NCBI GenBank assembly: GCA_015657535.1
Contig: JADHZB010000809.1
Location: forward strand, 1 to 60,216
Direction: 5' to 3'
DNA from: Nephromyces sp. MM_2019
Taxonomy: Eukaryota; Apicomplexa; Aconoidasida; Nephromycida
DNA length: 60,216 nt
Shown here piece after piece: positions 37,118-49,981 of this stretch; the first letter of the stretch is position 1; every line of letters starts with the position of its first letter. The notes under the pieces are model-generated. The model saw only the letters and a list, made by a program, of their open reading frames with translations, searched no databases and was not told where the DNA came from. The translations under genes were made by a program, and so were the position numbers.

Positions 37118-37650
37118 TCAAAATGTCTTCGAGAATTTTTTTTTTAACATCTGTATTTGTTCACCTTTATGCTTAAAACCAAAAAGGGCTTTACTACCTA
37201 TTATTTTAGCCTTTTTAGTAGGATTCATTAAATGTTTCTTAATCTCTGTAAATTTGTCTTAATCTTTCCTATTAAAATTTGAGAAACAAACAACTAGTTA
37301 TTGTTACATTCAAAACTTCCAAGAATGTTGTCTGATTCAATTCATCATAATTAGAAAATGTCCTGGCTTTGATTATAAAGCTTACTTTGCCGAATGAGAT
37401 GAGAGTGATGCTCTGTAAAAGTATTCTCACACTCTAAGCACCTGATTTAAATAGATTTTTACCATTTTCTAGATTCAGTGACGTGAGTATTGGTTCAAAC
37501 TCTCGGTCAAAAATTTCTCTTAAATTAAGTTTAAGATTTGAGTAACCTAATTCTAGTATATCACCTCATTGTATAATCAAATTGATCTAGGCTCAAAAAC
37601 CCGTTTGCGGAAGCGAAACAAAAAGTAAATATGAATAATATTAATTTCAT
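37118..37650 (-). CDS. Secreted basic protein, unknown function, exon model incomplete
   Basis: ATG 37650 opens a strong signal peptide (MKLILFIFTFCFASANG) followed by FLSLDQFDYTM. Downstream open segments on the same strand: DILELGYSNLKLNLREIF then DREFEPILTSLNLEN (about 37460-37565); SITLISFGKVSFIIKARTFS then NYDELNQTTFLEVLN (about 37300-37415, after a good acceptor); and a basic C-terminal stretch HLMNPTKKAKIIGSKALFGF then KHKGEQIQMLKKKFSKTF with stop at 37118. The junction after FDYTM does not keep frame with an ordinary intron (only 12-18 bases separate the two frames), so either a sequence error, a frameshift or a misread exon is involved. Function unknown; the signal peptide and Lys-rich end put it with the neighbouring secreted genes. 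Confidence 0.5.
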
Positions 37651-38294
37651 AATGACAGCTAACTTAAAGTGACAAGTATTTTATAGACACTCTCAGAACT
37701 AGTCGTCTTGTATATACAAAGAAAATGGTAATTACAACTTGCCTAGCCTAAGCCATCAACTTGGGCTTTATATAGCGTTCCTTTTTAATATCTATAAATA
37801 CATTTTTCACCATCATTTTGCAACTCGATGCTTTGAATCAGTATTAGGCTCAGCAGGTGAAATACTAGAGTACTAAATTTTCTCAATATAAAAAAAGGGT
37901 TTTGAATATACAATTTGTTTGCTCGTCTAGCTACGGCTTTTAAAAGCCAAAATATGTTAAGCACGTGTAGATATCATTTGAAAGTTTGTTGTTACTTTAA
38001 AAAAATTTAATTTTTTACGACTGTCTACTAATGGGTACTTTTTCTAGATACTATCTAAGCTCGTAGTTTGTTGTTTTTAGAGAACCTAAGTTCACATAAT
38101 TACAATCCTCAGTTATTATTGTTGACTTGCTCTTTACAGTAAAGTTCAAAAATATCCAACTTTTTGACACTATTAATTAATCTAAATTGATATAATTAAC
38201 CTAATTCTTGTCAATAAAAAGATTTTAGAAATAGGAGGGAGAATTTATAGCATACGCGGCTTCATAAACCTCTGTTTTTTAAAACTAATTAAGG
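37651..38294. other. Divergent promoter region between two secreted-protein genes
   Basis: About 640 bases between genes reading away from each other. AT-rich, no open frame or repeat worth naming. Confidence 0.55.
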
Positions 38295-39874
38295 ATGATT
38301 GGTCTAAGAGATAATTTGCTGGTTTTTACTATTATACTATTAAATCTGAATTGTTTTCAGCTCTTTTGTTATGGGGTTGAACCCAGTTCTATTTCTAAAG
38401 ACATTCAAAACAAATTCAGAGCATTAGGCTTAAATTTTGCTGAAGAGGTTTCGAGAATTTTCAATATAAATAGTTTGAAAACATTTCCTCAGCAGATATA
38501 TGAAAATTTTGACTTCGATCCGGTGAAAGAAATGTCGAATCAAGTAGCAGGGGCCATTACACAAGGTTCTTATGCTTTAACTGATACAGGATATGAGGTG
38601 CTAATGAAATTGGAAGATATTGAGAGTAAATTTGAAAACCAAACATCAAATTGGTTTCAAGAGCAGATTTCTAAGTCGTTGAAAACACACTCAAACTGTG
38701 ATGCAAAAAGCGAGTATACAATTACTGACGTTGAACAACTGAAAGAGCTGAGAAAAGATAGCGAATGTGTGTATGCTAGAGGTATTGTACCTCTTAAGCC
38801 ACCAGTTGGGATTTGGTATGGGAACTTTGTTGAATTTTCACAGTCAAGTAAGCTTTAATTAGGGAATACTGTAATTACTACTGCTTATACATTCAAGACT
38901 TTTTTAAATAGATTTTTGGCAGGATATTGGTGAGAAGTTTTGGGCAGGAAAATATGCTATACAGACTAAATGCAGAGGGAATCCTAATAATTATTATTTT
39001 TTAATGAATTTTTTTGTTAATGGGCTATCCTTTCCGGCCTATGTATACATAGGAAAATTGAAAGATTCACTCAAAGGAGGGGAATATGATGATGGAAAGG
39101 ATCACTTATTTGTCGATTACACCTTTAATTTTGCACATTTCTGTCCAGAAGAAAATGATTCCTATATAAAAAATCTAAATTTGGCAAATATGAATTCGGT
39201 TTTCCCAATAAATTTAATAATTGATCTGGTAAAACTAATTATTTATTAAAATAACAGATAATAAATTTAATTATACTAAAAAATTAGGTGAGAATTGTTG
39301 GTAAACAACCGGATGGTGGATATATTTATCTTGGGAAGACAATTATAAGGAATCTAGATCCTAAAATTGGGTACTATAGAAATATTTTAGCTCACTATTA
39401 GCCAATATAATTTCTTAACCTCTATTTAAAGGGATACCACTGTAGGATATTGGACCATTGTAAACTATGATGAAGAAAGCATACCGATACAGTATAAAAA
39501 TGTCCAATCTTTTACGCTTGGGAAGCTTGTAATATTTAAATTTACATTAGCCTTATTGAAGTCTAGCTCATCTCTATGTTTTTGCATTCTTAATTAACCA
39601 GAACAATTCTTTTAATTATACCCAGCCAAGCTTATTTGAAGTTTTATCAGGCTTCTCTAAAAAGTTCAGCTTAACTAACTTGGTCCAGTCATTAGTTGTA
39701 ACCAGTTATAATTTTTTCTACAAGCCTCTAGGATTCCCTATGTCGAGTGAATTTTATAATCGCTATGAGAAAATGCTAAATTTAGGAGGATCACCGAACC
39801 CCGAGTACCAAAGACCAATGAAGCAGCAATTCAGGCCTAAAGTATTCTTCACTAATGGAAGAACTGACATTTAA
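38295..39874 (+). CDS. Secreted protein, five exons, unknown function
   Basis: Exons 38295-38847, 38912-39228, 39288-39370, 39432-39528, 39602-39874 sum to 1323 nt (440 residues) in frame. The N-terminal signal peptide contains LLVFTIILLNLNCFQLFCYG. The first half is helical and amphipathic (DIQNKFRALGLNFAEEVSRI, then FDPVKEMSNQVAGAITQGSY). From VGIWYGNFVEFSQS onward the protein is aromatic and beta-like: FWQDIGEKFWAGKYAIQTKC, YYFLMNFFVNGLSFPAYVYI, RIVGKQPDGGYIYLGKTII, DTTVGYWTIVNYDEESIP. It closes with FYKPLGFPMSSEFYNRYEKM and a basic tail. There is no C-terminal membrane span. I do not recognise the family. The two-part architecture and signal peptide suggest a secreted or parasitophorous-space protein; it lies in a run of similar orphans. 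Confidence 0.75.
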
Positions 39875-40575
39875 TCGCTTATTTTTAAATAAATTACCAC
39901 TTTTTAACTAACTTTAATTAAGCTATCTATCATCTGGAAACATAGAATATTTAAAAACAGAGCACAGTTGATCAAAATACTAGGTTAGTGTTGATTTTTA
40001 TTTATTGACTATCGTTGATTTTAAATATAGTCAATTTGAGTAAAATAATAATTATAAACTAATTCAATCTAATTCTTCAAGCTATAATTTTAAATCGCCA
40101 AAGTTTTTAAATAATATGAAAAATTAAGTTACCTATAATATATGAAGAATTTCAAGCTATCTTTCAGTTTGGAAGTTCCAATTCTCAATTGCTTGTTTTA
40201 ATTTACTAATAGTTTAATTTATAAAACAAATTAAACAAACTTAATTCTACATGCAAAATAAATTATAAAAAGAAATTATTTTCATTATGCGAGTTATATC
40301 TCATAACACATTATAATTAAAGTTTTTTAAACCATTGATTTACTACACTACTGTGTATTCGATTATAACGGAACCTTAAGCGAAAATACTTTTAAGTAGG
40401 ACGTTTAAAATTTTAAAACGTAATAAACTATAATTTGCTGAAATTAATAACACTGGAAAGTAAAATCTTCATGCTATAATATTATAAATTACATTAATGA
40501 TATATTATATATAAACAATTGAATCAGAATCTTGAAAATAGTAATTTATACTCTTGATCTATTGAACAAACCGTA
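39875..40575. other. Intergenic spacer
   Basis: AT-rich sequence between two plus-strand genes with no supported feature; it presumably contains the promoter of the gene at 40576. Confidence 0.55.
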
Positions 40576-41636
40576 ATGGATTTTCTTACAAAGCCATTTG
40601 AGCCCTTAATAGATAAGGCTTTCAAATTCTTCAGAAACTCAGAATTAGCGTCCGAAGATAAGGAAATGCAAAAAGACTCCACTGAGGCTAACTCACCTCA
40701 ACCAGACTCAGATAACGATTCAACACTTGCGTTTAGCAGTGATGAAGAGGAAAATGAGCTAACAAAAGAGCTTAGTGACGATCAAATGTTACCAGAAAAG
40801 CCCGATTATCAAATATTTGGAATTGGATTTAAACCTCTTACCATTAATTATAACAAAGAAAATTCTTCGGATTGCCAAATAGATCAAATCCCAAAGGATC
40901 AATATTCAACCCAGCACATGGGTGAAACTAAAGATAAAAATGGTTCAAATGAGTTTAATAAAAATGAAAACTTGTCAATGGTACCAGTTTCTACTGACTT
41001 TAAAATTAATTCAAATAGTAAGCAAGTATATCCCCTAAATGATAAGTTTAAATATATCAATTCTTCATTAGTGCTAAATAAAGTCTTTTGTATAATTGAT
41101 AGATACTTTTTCTGATGCATCCAAACCAGAGTCTTTGCAAGACGAAGGATATGGTTTACCCCAATATTTCAAGGGCAAGAATTTTTTAGCTTATGTCATT
41201 TTTAAAAAACTTTACTTACGAAATCTCATCATTTTGATAATTTAGGAACTATAAAAGATGCTGAAAACAAATTCAAGACCTCGAGTAATCCTAAGAATAC
41301 AACTTTGATATTCTTTGGAGGGAAGGTAAGATATAATGTTGTTTTAAGTTAATAAGACATTCATTGATTTCTTATTAAAAATTTTAGTGGCGAATGATTG
41401 ATCCTAACTACTCAAATCACCCATCTAACCCATATAGCACTAACACCAGAAACAATTACTTCAATCAATTAAGCACTAGTTCCATGGTTGAGGCATACCC
41501 ATTGCCATATACTTACTCTATTCCAAGCACCAATATCAGCTTAGTTCCAGAACAAAAACAACTTAATCAACATAAAACCTTTTCGGCTGTTTTCAAAAAT
41601 ATTGTTTGTGATAATTTTGCAAAGTTAGATAGCTGA
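40576..41636 (+). CDS. Disordered acidic protein, unknown function
   Basis: Exons 40576-41017, 41103-41153, 41246-41325, 41388-41636 total 822 nt (273 residues) in frame. It starts MDFLTKPFEPLIDKAFKFFR, an amphipathic helix rather than a signal peptide. A long polar, Ser/Asp/Glu/Asn-rich region follows (NSPQPDSDNDSTLAFSSDEE), then DYQIFGIGFKPLTINYNKEN, DEGYGTIKDAENKFKTSSNP, a short hydrophobic LIFFGGKWRMIDPNYSN, and a Pro/Tyr/Ser-rich end (VEAYPLPYTYSIPSTNIS). The first intron uses the donor A, GTAAGC at 41018, which keeps frame; a more 3' donor does not. No domain is recognised. It sits among secreted-protein genes but has no signal, so it may be cytosolic or associated with membranes through its N-terminal helix. 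Confidence 0.65.
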
Positions 41637-41926
41637 AAAATTTTTAATGAACAAGGACTTGTTTATTTAGAGCTGCAGTGTTAAATATTTTATTATGCTA
41701 GAAAAGCGTACTTATTTTACAAAGTTCAATTTAAAATACTTAAAGTAGAAACAGTTTTAATTGAAAAAAATATATTAGACTGTAAAAATGATCTTTAAAT
41801 ATTATGGGATATAATTATATAAACTTGTGAAATTTGTATAAATGTGAAAAGTATTTTATGTTGTATTGTTTCAAAGTTTAATGACTCCTTTGGATTTTCT
41901 ATTTTTATTTAAAATTGAATTTTCTA
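41637..41926. other. Convergent spacer
   Basis: Short AT-rich spacer between the stops of two convergent genes; probably both 3' untranslated regions. Confidence 0.55.
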
Positions 41927-42743
41927 TCAACCTTCTGCTTGATTGCTATTTTCTTTTGATAGTTCTTTTTCTGATTTACTAAATGGGTTTATTAAACCAG
42001 GCATGTAGGGGGAACTTGCTGCATTGAAAACTACTGGATGCCCATAAACATAAGGAACATCCACTCTCCCAGCGGGTGGGGATTGAGTCATTTTAGTCAT
42101 ATATGGCTTACTATATCTATCATTATTTGTAACTGTAACTGTACCATCAGGTTCAGTGTTATTTTTAGTAAACATGGGAGGTAAAAATTTGTTCATATCA
42201 TATATTGCATCATTATAAGGAAATCTTTGATAGTAAGAGGTACTGTTGTAATGTGGCAAGTAATAGGTGTTATACCAATTAAGGTAGGCCTGGTAATAAT
42301 TGTTGTAGAGCTTCATATACTCACTGTAATAACTTTGATTCAACTCGCGATATTTGGCCTCAACTAATAAAAAATAAACAAAATTTTAAGATTTGTAGAT
42401 ATTTCTAAAACAAAACTCTCATACTTTCGATTCCCTCAGTTTTGAGGTTCTCATATACCTCCTTTGTTTCTAATTTCTTTGAGTTTTCCTGGTCTTCAAT
42501 TTTATTTGAAAGCTCTTGAGTTTTGGAGTTTTTACTTAAGGGTTCGTCAACTTCAAGCTTAACAATCTTTTCTTGACCACTGGGAACATTCATTGCAGAA
42601 CGTCGTAGGTTGAAATTTGTAGCTTGATCATCTTCAGAAACATTTTCTGCTACAACTCCAACTTGAAAATTTCTCAATCCAATAAAAACCAAGGATAGGA
42701 TTGAATAGGAATAAAAAAAAATGAAGTATCTGCTTTTAATCAT
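41927..42743 (-). CDS. Secreted Tyr/Asn-rich protein, unknown function
   Basis: Two exons, 42425-42743 and 41927-42363, total 756 nt (251 residues) in frame. The N-terminus carries a hydrophobic signal (YFIFFYSYSILSLVFIGL). The first half is acidic and Lys/Glu-rich (KEVYENLKTEGIE). The second opens with AKYRELNQSYYSEYMKLYNN and a remarkable run of tyrosines (YYQAYLNWYNTYYLPHYNST), then becomes Pro-rich (TQSPPAGRVDVPYVYGHPVV) and ends polar (KELSKENSNQAEG). There are no cysteines in the mature part and no second span. The composition resembles low-complexity surface or secreted parasite proteins; no named family recognised. Confidence 0.72.
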
Positions 42744-43459
42744 TTTGATCTAAAATTTATTTATATATCCTATAAGCCTTGTACAAGATCCTTTTAAAAC
42801 GCTTACTTATAATTTCACTCTGCTTGTAAAAAAGATTATTCAAAATACTCAAATTATTCAATTGTGTAAATTATAATATATTTTTAACATAAATTTTTAT
42901 TATAATAATTAAATTAATTCCTTTTACCCAAATAAGGAGAATTTACTACGATACAAAATTTCTCAATTTTAATCAAGGAGAGATATGATAAACTTTCTTT
43001 TATAACTTTATATTATAGCATATAAGCAATAACTATACACTAGAAATTCAAAATTTAATTAAAATTTGAAAGCAGTTTCATCAAGCTTGGAAAATAATTT
43101 GAAAAAAGCTTTTGGAATTTTAATTTTATTTGCTTAAATTTTACAATCTGATTAGCTATTGATCAATTAGTCTTAAAGTTTCAATATTTACAACCACTAG
43201 ATCAGCTTTGCATAAGCAGTTTTATAAGTTAGCAATATAGCACTAGTAAAAATTTAAATGGCTCCCTCATGTTGTAAAGTTTAATAATACAAGTGTTTGT
43301 AATATGAATAGGGATCAATTTTCAGAACTATAGATTGGCTCAACTAAACTTAAGTAGTGTTTTGCCTTACTTAAACAAAATTTAAACAAAAGCAACAAAT
43401 TGATAAGAGTGAGTTAAAAAATTCGGGATTACTTGAGAAATCCCTATTACGTTTATGCT
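42744..43459. other. Intergenic spacer in the secreted-protein block
   Basis: AT-rich sequence upstream of the 42743 start and downstream of the small secreted gene at 43460. No feature seen. Confidence 0.5.
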
Positions 43460-43753
43460 CTAGTCATTATAGTAATGTTTATCTTTGTTAAATTTATAAT
43501 AATAGTCGTCATTTCCTGGATTTTGATCATCAATTTCATCATATTCACCAAATTCATCTCTCTGATTTCTTTTCCTTTTGTTGTTGAAAAATTTTTTAAA
43601 TGGGTTCCTCTTCTTAAACTTTTTGTTCTTTTTTTGTTCATTAGACATAGGATATGGAGTCTCAAGATTATTCTTGGCAGATATATCCAAATTGTAAGAA
43701 TTCACAAAAACCAAGAACAAAGTTATTACCACAAGGAAAATGTACAGCTTCAT
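43460..43753 (-). CDS. Small secreted protein with a strongly basic centre
   Basis: Single exon, 97 residues, from ATG 43753. A textbook signal peptide (MKLYIFLVVITLFLVFVNS) is followed by YNLDISAKNNLETPYPMSNE. Next comes a dense Lys/Arg block (KKNKKFKKRNPFKKFFNNKR, then KRNQR) and an acidic/Tyr tail (DEFGEYDEIDDQN, DDYYYKF). The basic block looks like a bipartite nuclear localisation signal or a nucleic-acid or membrane-binding patch. In a parasite, a signal peptide plus a basic patch makes an exported, possibly host-nucleus-directed protein conceivable, but the sequence shows only the two properties. The basic block could also simply bind acidic partners. Confidence 0.72.
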   Translation of the reverse strand: MKLYIFLVVITLFLVFVNSYNLDISAKNNLETPYPMSNEQKKNKKFKKRNPFKKFFNNKRKRNQRDEFGEYDEIDDQNPGNDDYYYKFNKDKHYYND

Positions 43754-44441
43754 TTTATGTAAATAGCTTGTATTTAGACAGTGCTTTTCAGGACTTTGCT
43801 TTGATTAAAATTTTGTTGCAGTTTTAAGACTTTGTTAGTCTTTTTCAAATAGTGGATCTTATGTTCGAAATAATTTTAGTTTAATTAATGTTTAGTTGGT
43901 TTTTAGATTTGACTGAATTAAACTAAAGGTAATAAATCTAATACAAAATGTTGTGAGCACTAGTAAATTTGTCTTACTAAGGGTCTCGGAGCTGGATGAT
44001 ATGCAATTAAAGGTTTTAAGTATTTAAGGCAAGCTTAGATAAAAGTTTTCAAGTATTTGGGGCATGCTAGATAAATGTTTTTAAGTGCTTAGGACAAGTT
44101 TAGATAAAAGTTTTTAAATAGTTTCATCTAACAATAGGAAATTTTTTATACTCTATTCACTAGAATGAAGTTAGTAGTAGACTAAAAATTTTAAAGATTT
44201 TTGGTAATCAAATTTGTTTAAGGCACAAAAAGTAATAACAATGATAGCAAATTTCTTAGTATAAATGGCATTTGCGAATGATCTAAAATATCTAAACTTT
44301 AAAGTGATTTGAGTGTATTAATTACAGAAAAATAATAAAAAAGCATACAGTTGATTAGCGTAAAATTTAAGTTCTCCAAGTGTAAGTGTTTATTAATAAG
44401 CTTGAAAAATTTATGTCGGGCACAAGTGAAATGTTGACTCC
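43754..44441. other. Spacer between small secreted gene and ISCA2
   Basis: No gene seen. The spacer contains the tandem repeat at 44013-44121. Confidence 0.5.
44013..44121. repeat. About three imperfect copies of a 33-bp tandem repeat
   Basis: Successive units start at about 44013, 44045 and 44077, each of the form GTTTT-AAGTATTT-GGCA-GC-TAGATAAA with a few differences; a partial fourth unit runs to about 44121. Intergenic, no coding potential noticed. Confidence 0.65.
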
Positions 44442-45167
44442 TTAAAAAGCAATATTTACATCGAATGAGTGACCACAGCCGCATTTTGAGGTAGCAATTT
44501 TGTTCTGCTTAACCATAAATGAGCTGCGGATAAGTTCGTCTGTAAAGTCTATAATACAATCTTCGAGAAATTGCAAGGAGGGATCATCAACCGCTATTCT
44601 TGCACTCCCTTCTCTTTTAAAAGTAGCTATTCTGATAGGATAAGAAAAAAATAATATATGTGTTCTGATCATAATTGGAAAGAAGCCGATTTTTTCTCAC
44701 CTATGCTCCTCTGTCAAATCATGATCATTGATCAATTTAAAAGTATACTGAAAGCCTGAACATCCACCAGACTCGACTTGTACTTGAAGTATTTTGTTGG
44801 TGTTCGTAAGCTTTTGAAAAGCAGCATTAGTTATTTTGATTGGTATGTCATCCAAATTTTCTAAAAGTTTGTCAGAAGAATCTAGCTTGAAATTAGTATT
44901 GGGAAAACCTATATTAAGCTCAATAGTTTTTGGTTTCGAAGGGCTACTTGAAACAGCTCTAGTTGAGCTATGGATATAATTGGAGAGTTTAGAATTGTTA
45001 GATTGCCTTGTGTAGGGACAAGAGATTAAAGTTGAACAAATAGTGTAGTAATGGGAAGCAACAAGGGAACGGTATAGGCTTGAAGGGTATTTTTTATACC
45101 CTATTGTTATGTATGCTATCGGAATATTTGAGTTATTCCAGGTTGTTAGAGATCTAACTAAATACAT
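44442..45167 (-). CDS. ISCA2: Iron-sulfur cluster assembly protein, ISCA2/Isa2 type, mitochondrial
   Basis: A-type Fe-S carrier needed for maturation of mitochondrial [4Fe-4S] proteins. Two exons, 44701-45167 and 44442-44631 (657 nt, 218 residues). The HesB/IscA domain occupies the C-terminal half: IKITNAAFQKLTNTNKILQV, then QVESGGCSGFQYTFKL, RIAVDDPSLQFLEDCIIDFT and IATSKCGCGHSFDV. The three conserved cysteines (GGCSG and the final CGCG) are intact, and GGCSGFQY is the form seen in the Isa2/ISCA2 branch. About 110 residues precede the domain, rich in Ser, Tyr, Arg and Lys (MYLVRSLTTWNNSNIP, HSSTRAVSSSPSKPK), consistent with a mitochondrial presequence. Start chosen at ATG 45167. Confidence 0.92.
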
Positions 45168-46493
45168 CTTTAGCAATTAAGGATATAACTTTAATTTCCT
45201 AATTAAATCTATATCCTTTAGACATTATGGCTTCATCCTCAATTTAGGGTGAAGTGAATTCAAATTATAGTCTAGTGCCAATAAAGTTGACTTGACTCGC
45301 TGCTTTGAGGTAATTAATATCCTCCAAAAGAATAATTGTTTTGGTACTAAATGTAGATAAAATATGTTTCTTCCTACATACAGCACTAACAAAGCACTGG
45401 TAAGGTCAATTAATTAATAGGTAAAATTCTTGGATAAAAATGAAAAATGATTTGCATTATGTTAGTATAGTTGCATAATTTAAAATAGGGTTAATCCTTT
45501 GAAACTACTAAATTTTGATGTTATTAATTTGAGAATTAATTTAGATAATGGTGTGGTAAATAATTAACTATTTTAAAGGTCATTTTGAGGATATCTATGA
45601 GTCAAGGCTAATCAAGATTTTTTGTTCTAAAATCTTAAAATATTGTAAAGCGTATATTTAATTTGTTTTGAGCCTAATAGGGCCTTAATAATTTACTCAG
45701 TTGTTTATTGACCTGTGATTAACTATACACAGCATCTTAAGTATATAGAAAAATTTCATCTTTTTAAATTGTAAGGATACCAATTAAATAGTGATGGGAT
45801 TATTTTGTAGAGTTGAAAATTGGGTGCTATTGATGTTAATTACATTGGTATGGACAAGTTCACTTGATTAAATTTTTATTGCTAATTGATTGGCTTTCAC
45901 AAGATAACTTAGGTAGATTATTGGTGCTATATATGCTTCAAAAGTGAAATTTGGTAACACTTTTTGGTATTCCCTCAACAGGATAATGTGTTAATTTAAT
46001 TAAGCTTGAAAAATTGTGTTGCTTTTGAACTTGAAGTGTTTTAACAGCGCACTAACAACTCTATGCACGAGCATGGAAAGTCTACAAGCTTTATAACAAA
46101 ACCTAAAGGCTAGCAAACTTAGTCTAGGGTCCCTCTTGAAAGCTGTAATTTTAGCAAAATTGATCAGTAGTATCTATCGCTTCCGTCAGCTATAATTTGA
46201 AACTCAGCATAATAATTAAGTCAACCAGCTCAAAATGAAAAACAACAGTTGTGCAGGTGTAATGTAACTTTTTGCAGGTTTCTTAAATCATAACAACTCA
46301 ACTAATATCAATGTCTTCTTTTTTTGATACAATTTATGTCATTAACAACTTCACATTTAATCATATAGATTATCATAAACATTTTTCTGTTAGTTTAAAA
46401 TTTCAATTAAATTTAATTTAATATTTCCTATACTCCCCAACTTCTTCTTACTCCTCCCCACAAAACTATATTCTCATTTAACTTTGATAAAAA
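45168..46493. other. Divergent intergenic region between ISCA2 and GAPDH
   Basis: About 1.3 kb between two genes reading away from each other, expected to hold both promoters. AT-rich with no open frame or repeat of note; a pyrimidine-rich patch lies just before the GAPDH start. Confidence 0.6.
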
Positions 46494-47906
<1,413 letters not shown>

Positions 47907-48268
47907 ATGCTAAGAAAATATTTTAAAAAATTTGAATGGAACAATTAAATTACCAAATTACTAAGCTCAAAATATCTTATCAAAAAGTTCGCAGCTCTTT
48001 TATTTTTATAATGATTTTTAAATTAATTATTTTTAACTTTGAAATAGGGGTTCTTTCATGCTCATAAATACTATAAACCTGAGCTCAGTAAACCAACAAA
48101 ATTATTAAATAATCAATGATACTTGTTATTCTCAAATGAGAATTGAACACAATGGCGTGCATAAAACACTTCAACTTAACATTTTCAGAGAAAGCAACTT
48201 TATAGTAATAATCTTATATCATTAGTGTAACATATCTTGGATGGCAATGATGTTTATAAGAATAGTTA
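47907..48268. other. Convergent spacer downstream of GAPDH
   Basis: AT-rich spacer, probably the two 3' untranslated regions. No feature seen. Confidence 0.55.
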
Positions 48269-48571
48269 TTAGTCTAGTAATGTCAATTCTTTTGATATGC
48301 GATACAAGTAATGTGTCTTGATAAGTCTCTGAGAGTTAATATTGATGTTGTGTTTAGCCAAAATGTTGCACAATTCAAAAGCCGGGAAGATTATAATGGC
48401 TAGAATCACTGTAGAAGCAATAATATATAATTGTCTTGTCTTAATATCTCGATCTAAATTTGTTTTCTTGTCAATGATAGGGCGCCATATAAAGATGTAT
48501 AATACATAAAATAAGCAAAATATTGTGCTGAGAAAAAGTATCAACCCTTTAGGGAACATCCTGTTAAACAT
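48269..48571 (-). CDS. Small two-span membrane protein, unknown function
   Basis: A 100-residue single-exon protein from ATG 48571. It has two clear hydrophobic spans (LILFLSTIFCLFYVLYIFIW and YIIASTVILAIIIFPAFELC) separated by a basic/polar loop (RPIIDKKTNLDRDIKTRQ), and a polar C-terminal tail (NININSQRLIKTHYLYRIS). The hairpin-with-loop design resembles small ER or mitochondrial assembly factors, but no family signature is seen. The first span could act as an uncleaved signal anchor. Confidence 0.5.
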   Translation of the reverse strand: MFNRMFPKGLILFLSTIFCLFYVLYIFIWRPIIDKKTNLDRDIKTRQLYIIASTVILAIIIFPAFELCNILAKHNININSQRLIKTHYLYRISKELTLLD

Positions 48572-49981
48572 CTTGAATCCAATAAAGTATTGAAAAGAAG
48601 ATGGGAAATTTCAGTCAAGAAATCAATTGTAATTCTGTTTTAGGAAAATGTTAAAAAGGTCTACAATTGGTATGAATTCCAAATTATTTCGGTCTTATTT
48701 AATTTAACAAAAGCTTTGCCTTTAAGGCATTCGTAAGTAGCTGTGAAAATAAAATCAAAACATATACTTTCCGCTAGCATATTGATTGAATATTCTAGCT
48801 TTAATAAGTATAGATTCTTAGGCTTGCATGGTATGAAGACTTAATTTTTTAAGATTAAATTTTCATAAAGTGTGAAATATAAATAACCGAAATTGTTAAG
48901 GGAACACGAGACATTTCAAGTTATCAAAAGCTAGGAAATTTGGAGTTATTGTTTGAGCTTTAGCGAATTTTCAGATTATAAATTCTAACTTTAAGGCTAT
49001 AAATAATGATTAAATCGAGCAAGCTACTTTGTGTTTGGAAATAAAAAATTAAATCAAGAGGAAAAGAAAATAAATTGTTTTAACTATTAAGGTTTTGATT
49101 GTTTACTTATTGTTTGAATTGATTTACATGTTGAAAAAAGTTTTCGAGTTTATCAATATTCAATGCTCACATTTTTTAATGTCACTTATAAGTATGATCA
49201 TATATACAACACTTTTTGCTAATTTTGATTTGATTGAATAAACGTTAAATAAATTCATTATCCAAAAATAATTCAATAATCGCATTATTGAACTCAAATT
49301 ATTTGGCTTTGGAAAAAAAAAATATATAAATTCTAATAATTGTAGAAAATTATAAAAAATTGTAATATAAATATATATATAATTTTAATTTAATAAGCTT
49401 TGTTTTGATAGATTCATAGAATTCAAATAAGAGAATACGTGATTCAAGTAAATTAATTATCGAGAGACTTATCCTTTTTTTCTCAGTATTTATCAAATAA
49501 AAAAAATATTCAACTTTGTGTTATAAGATGTAATTTTTACTTTATTTTTATAAATAACTTTCTGAAAAAGTATATCTTAGACAGAGATTAACATTAAACT
49601 AAGCAAGCAAATAAAATCATATGTATGGATTTGATTCTAACTATTTGAAATATGATTGAATAAAAATAATATTTTTTTCACAAATCGTATAAATATACAT
49701 CAAAAAGTAAATTTCATAATGCTTACGATTGATATCCTTAAACATAATCTCAAGTAAAACAATAGCTTAAGAATTTTCATTTTTTGTATCGAGGCCAATG
49801 AACATATGATATATATGTTTTGTTTTTCATCAATGGAGATGGATTATGTTAACAATTCGAATATTTCCCACCTTATGAAACGGATTTCAATGAGATTTAT
49901 AATATAAACCAAAATTCTAAATACCTAATACTTTCCTCACATCCTTATAACTGAATACATTCATAATATAAAGTCGATAAA
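48572..49981. other. Divergent intergenic region upstream of RAD50
   Basis: About 1.4 kb of very AT-rich DNA between the small membrane-protein gene and RAD50, reading away from each other. No gene or array seen. Confidence 0.55.

Noticed and set aside
41083..41102. A 13-nt candidate intron in the 40576-41636 gene
   Set aside because: A better donor at 41018 (GTAAGC) gives a normal intron and keeps the frame.
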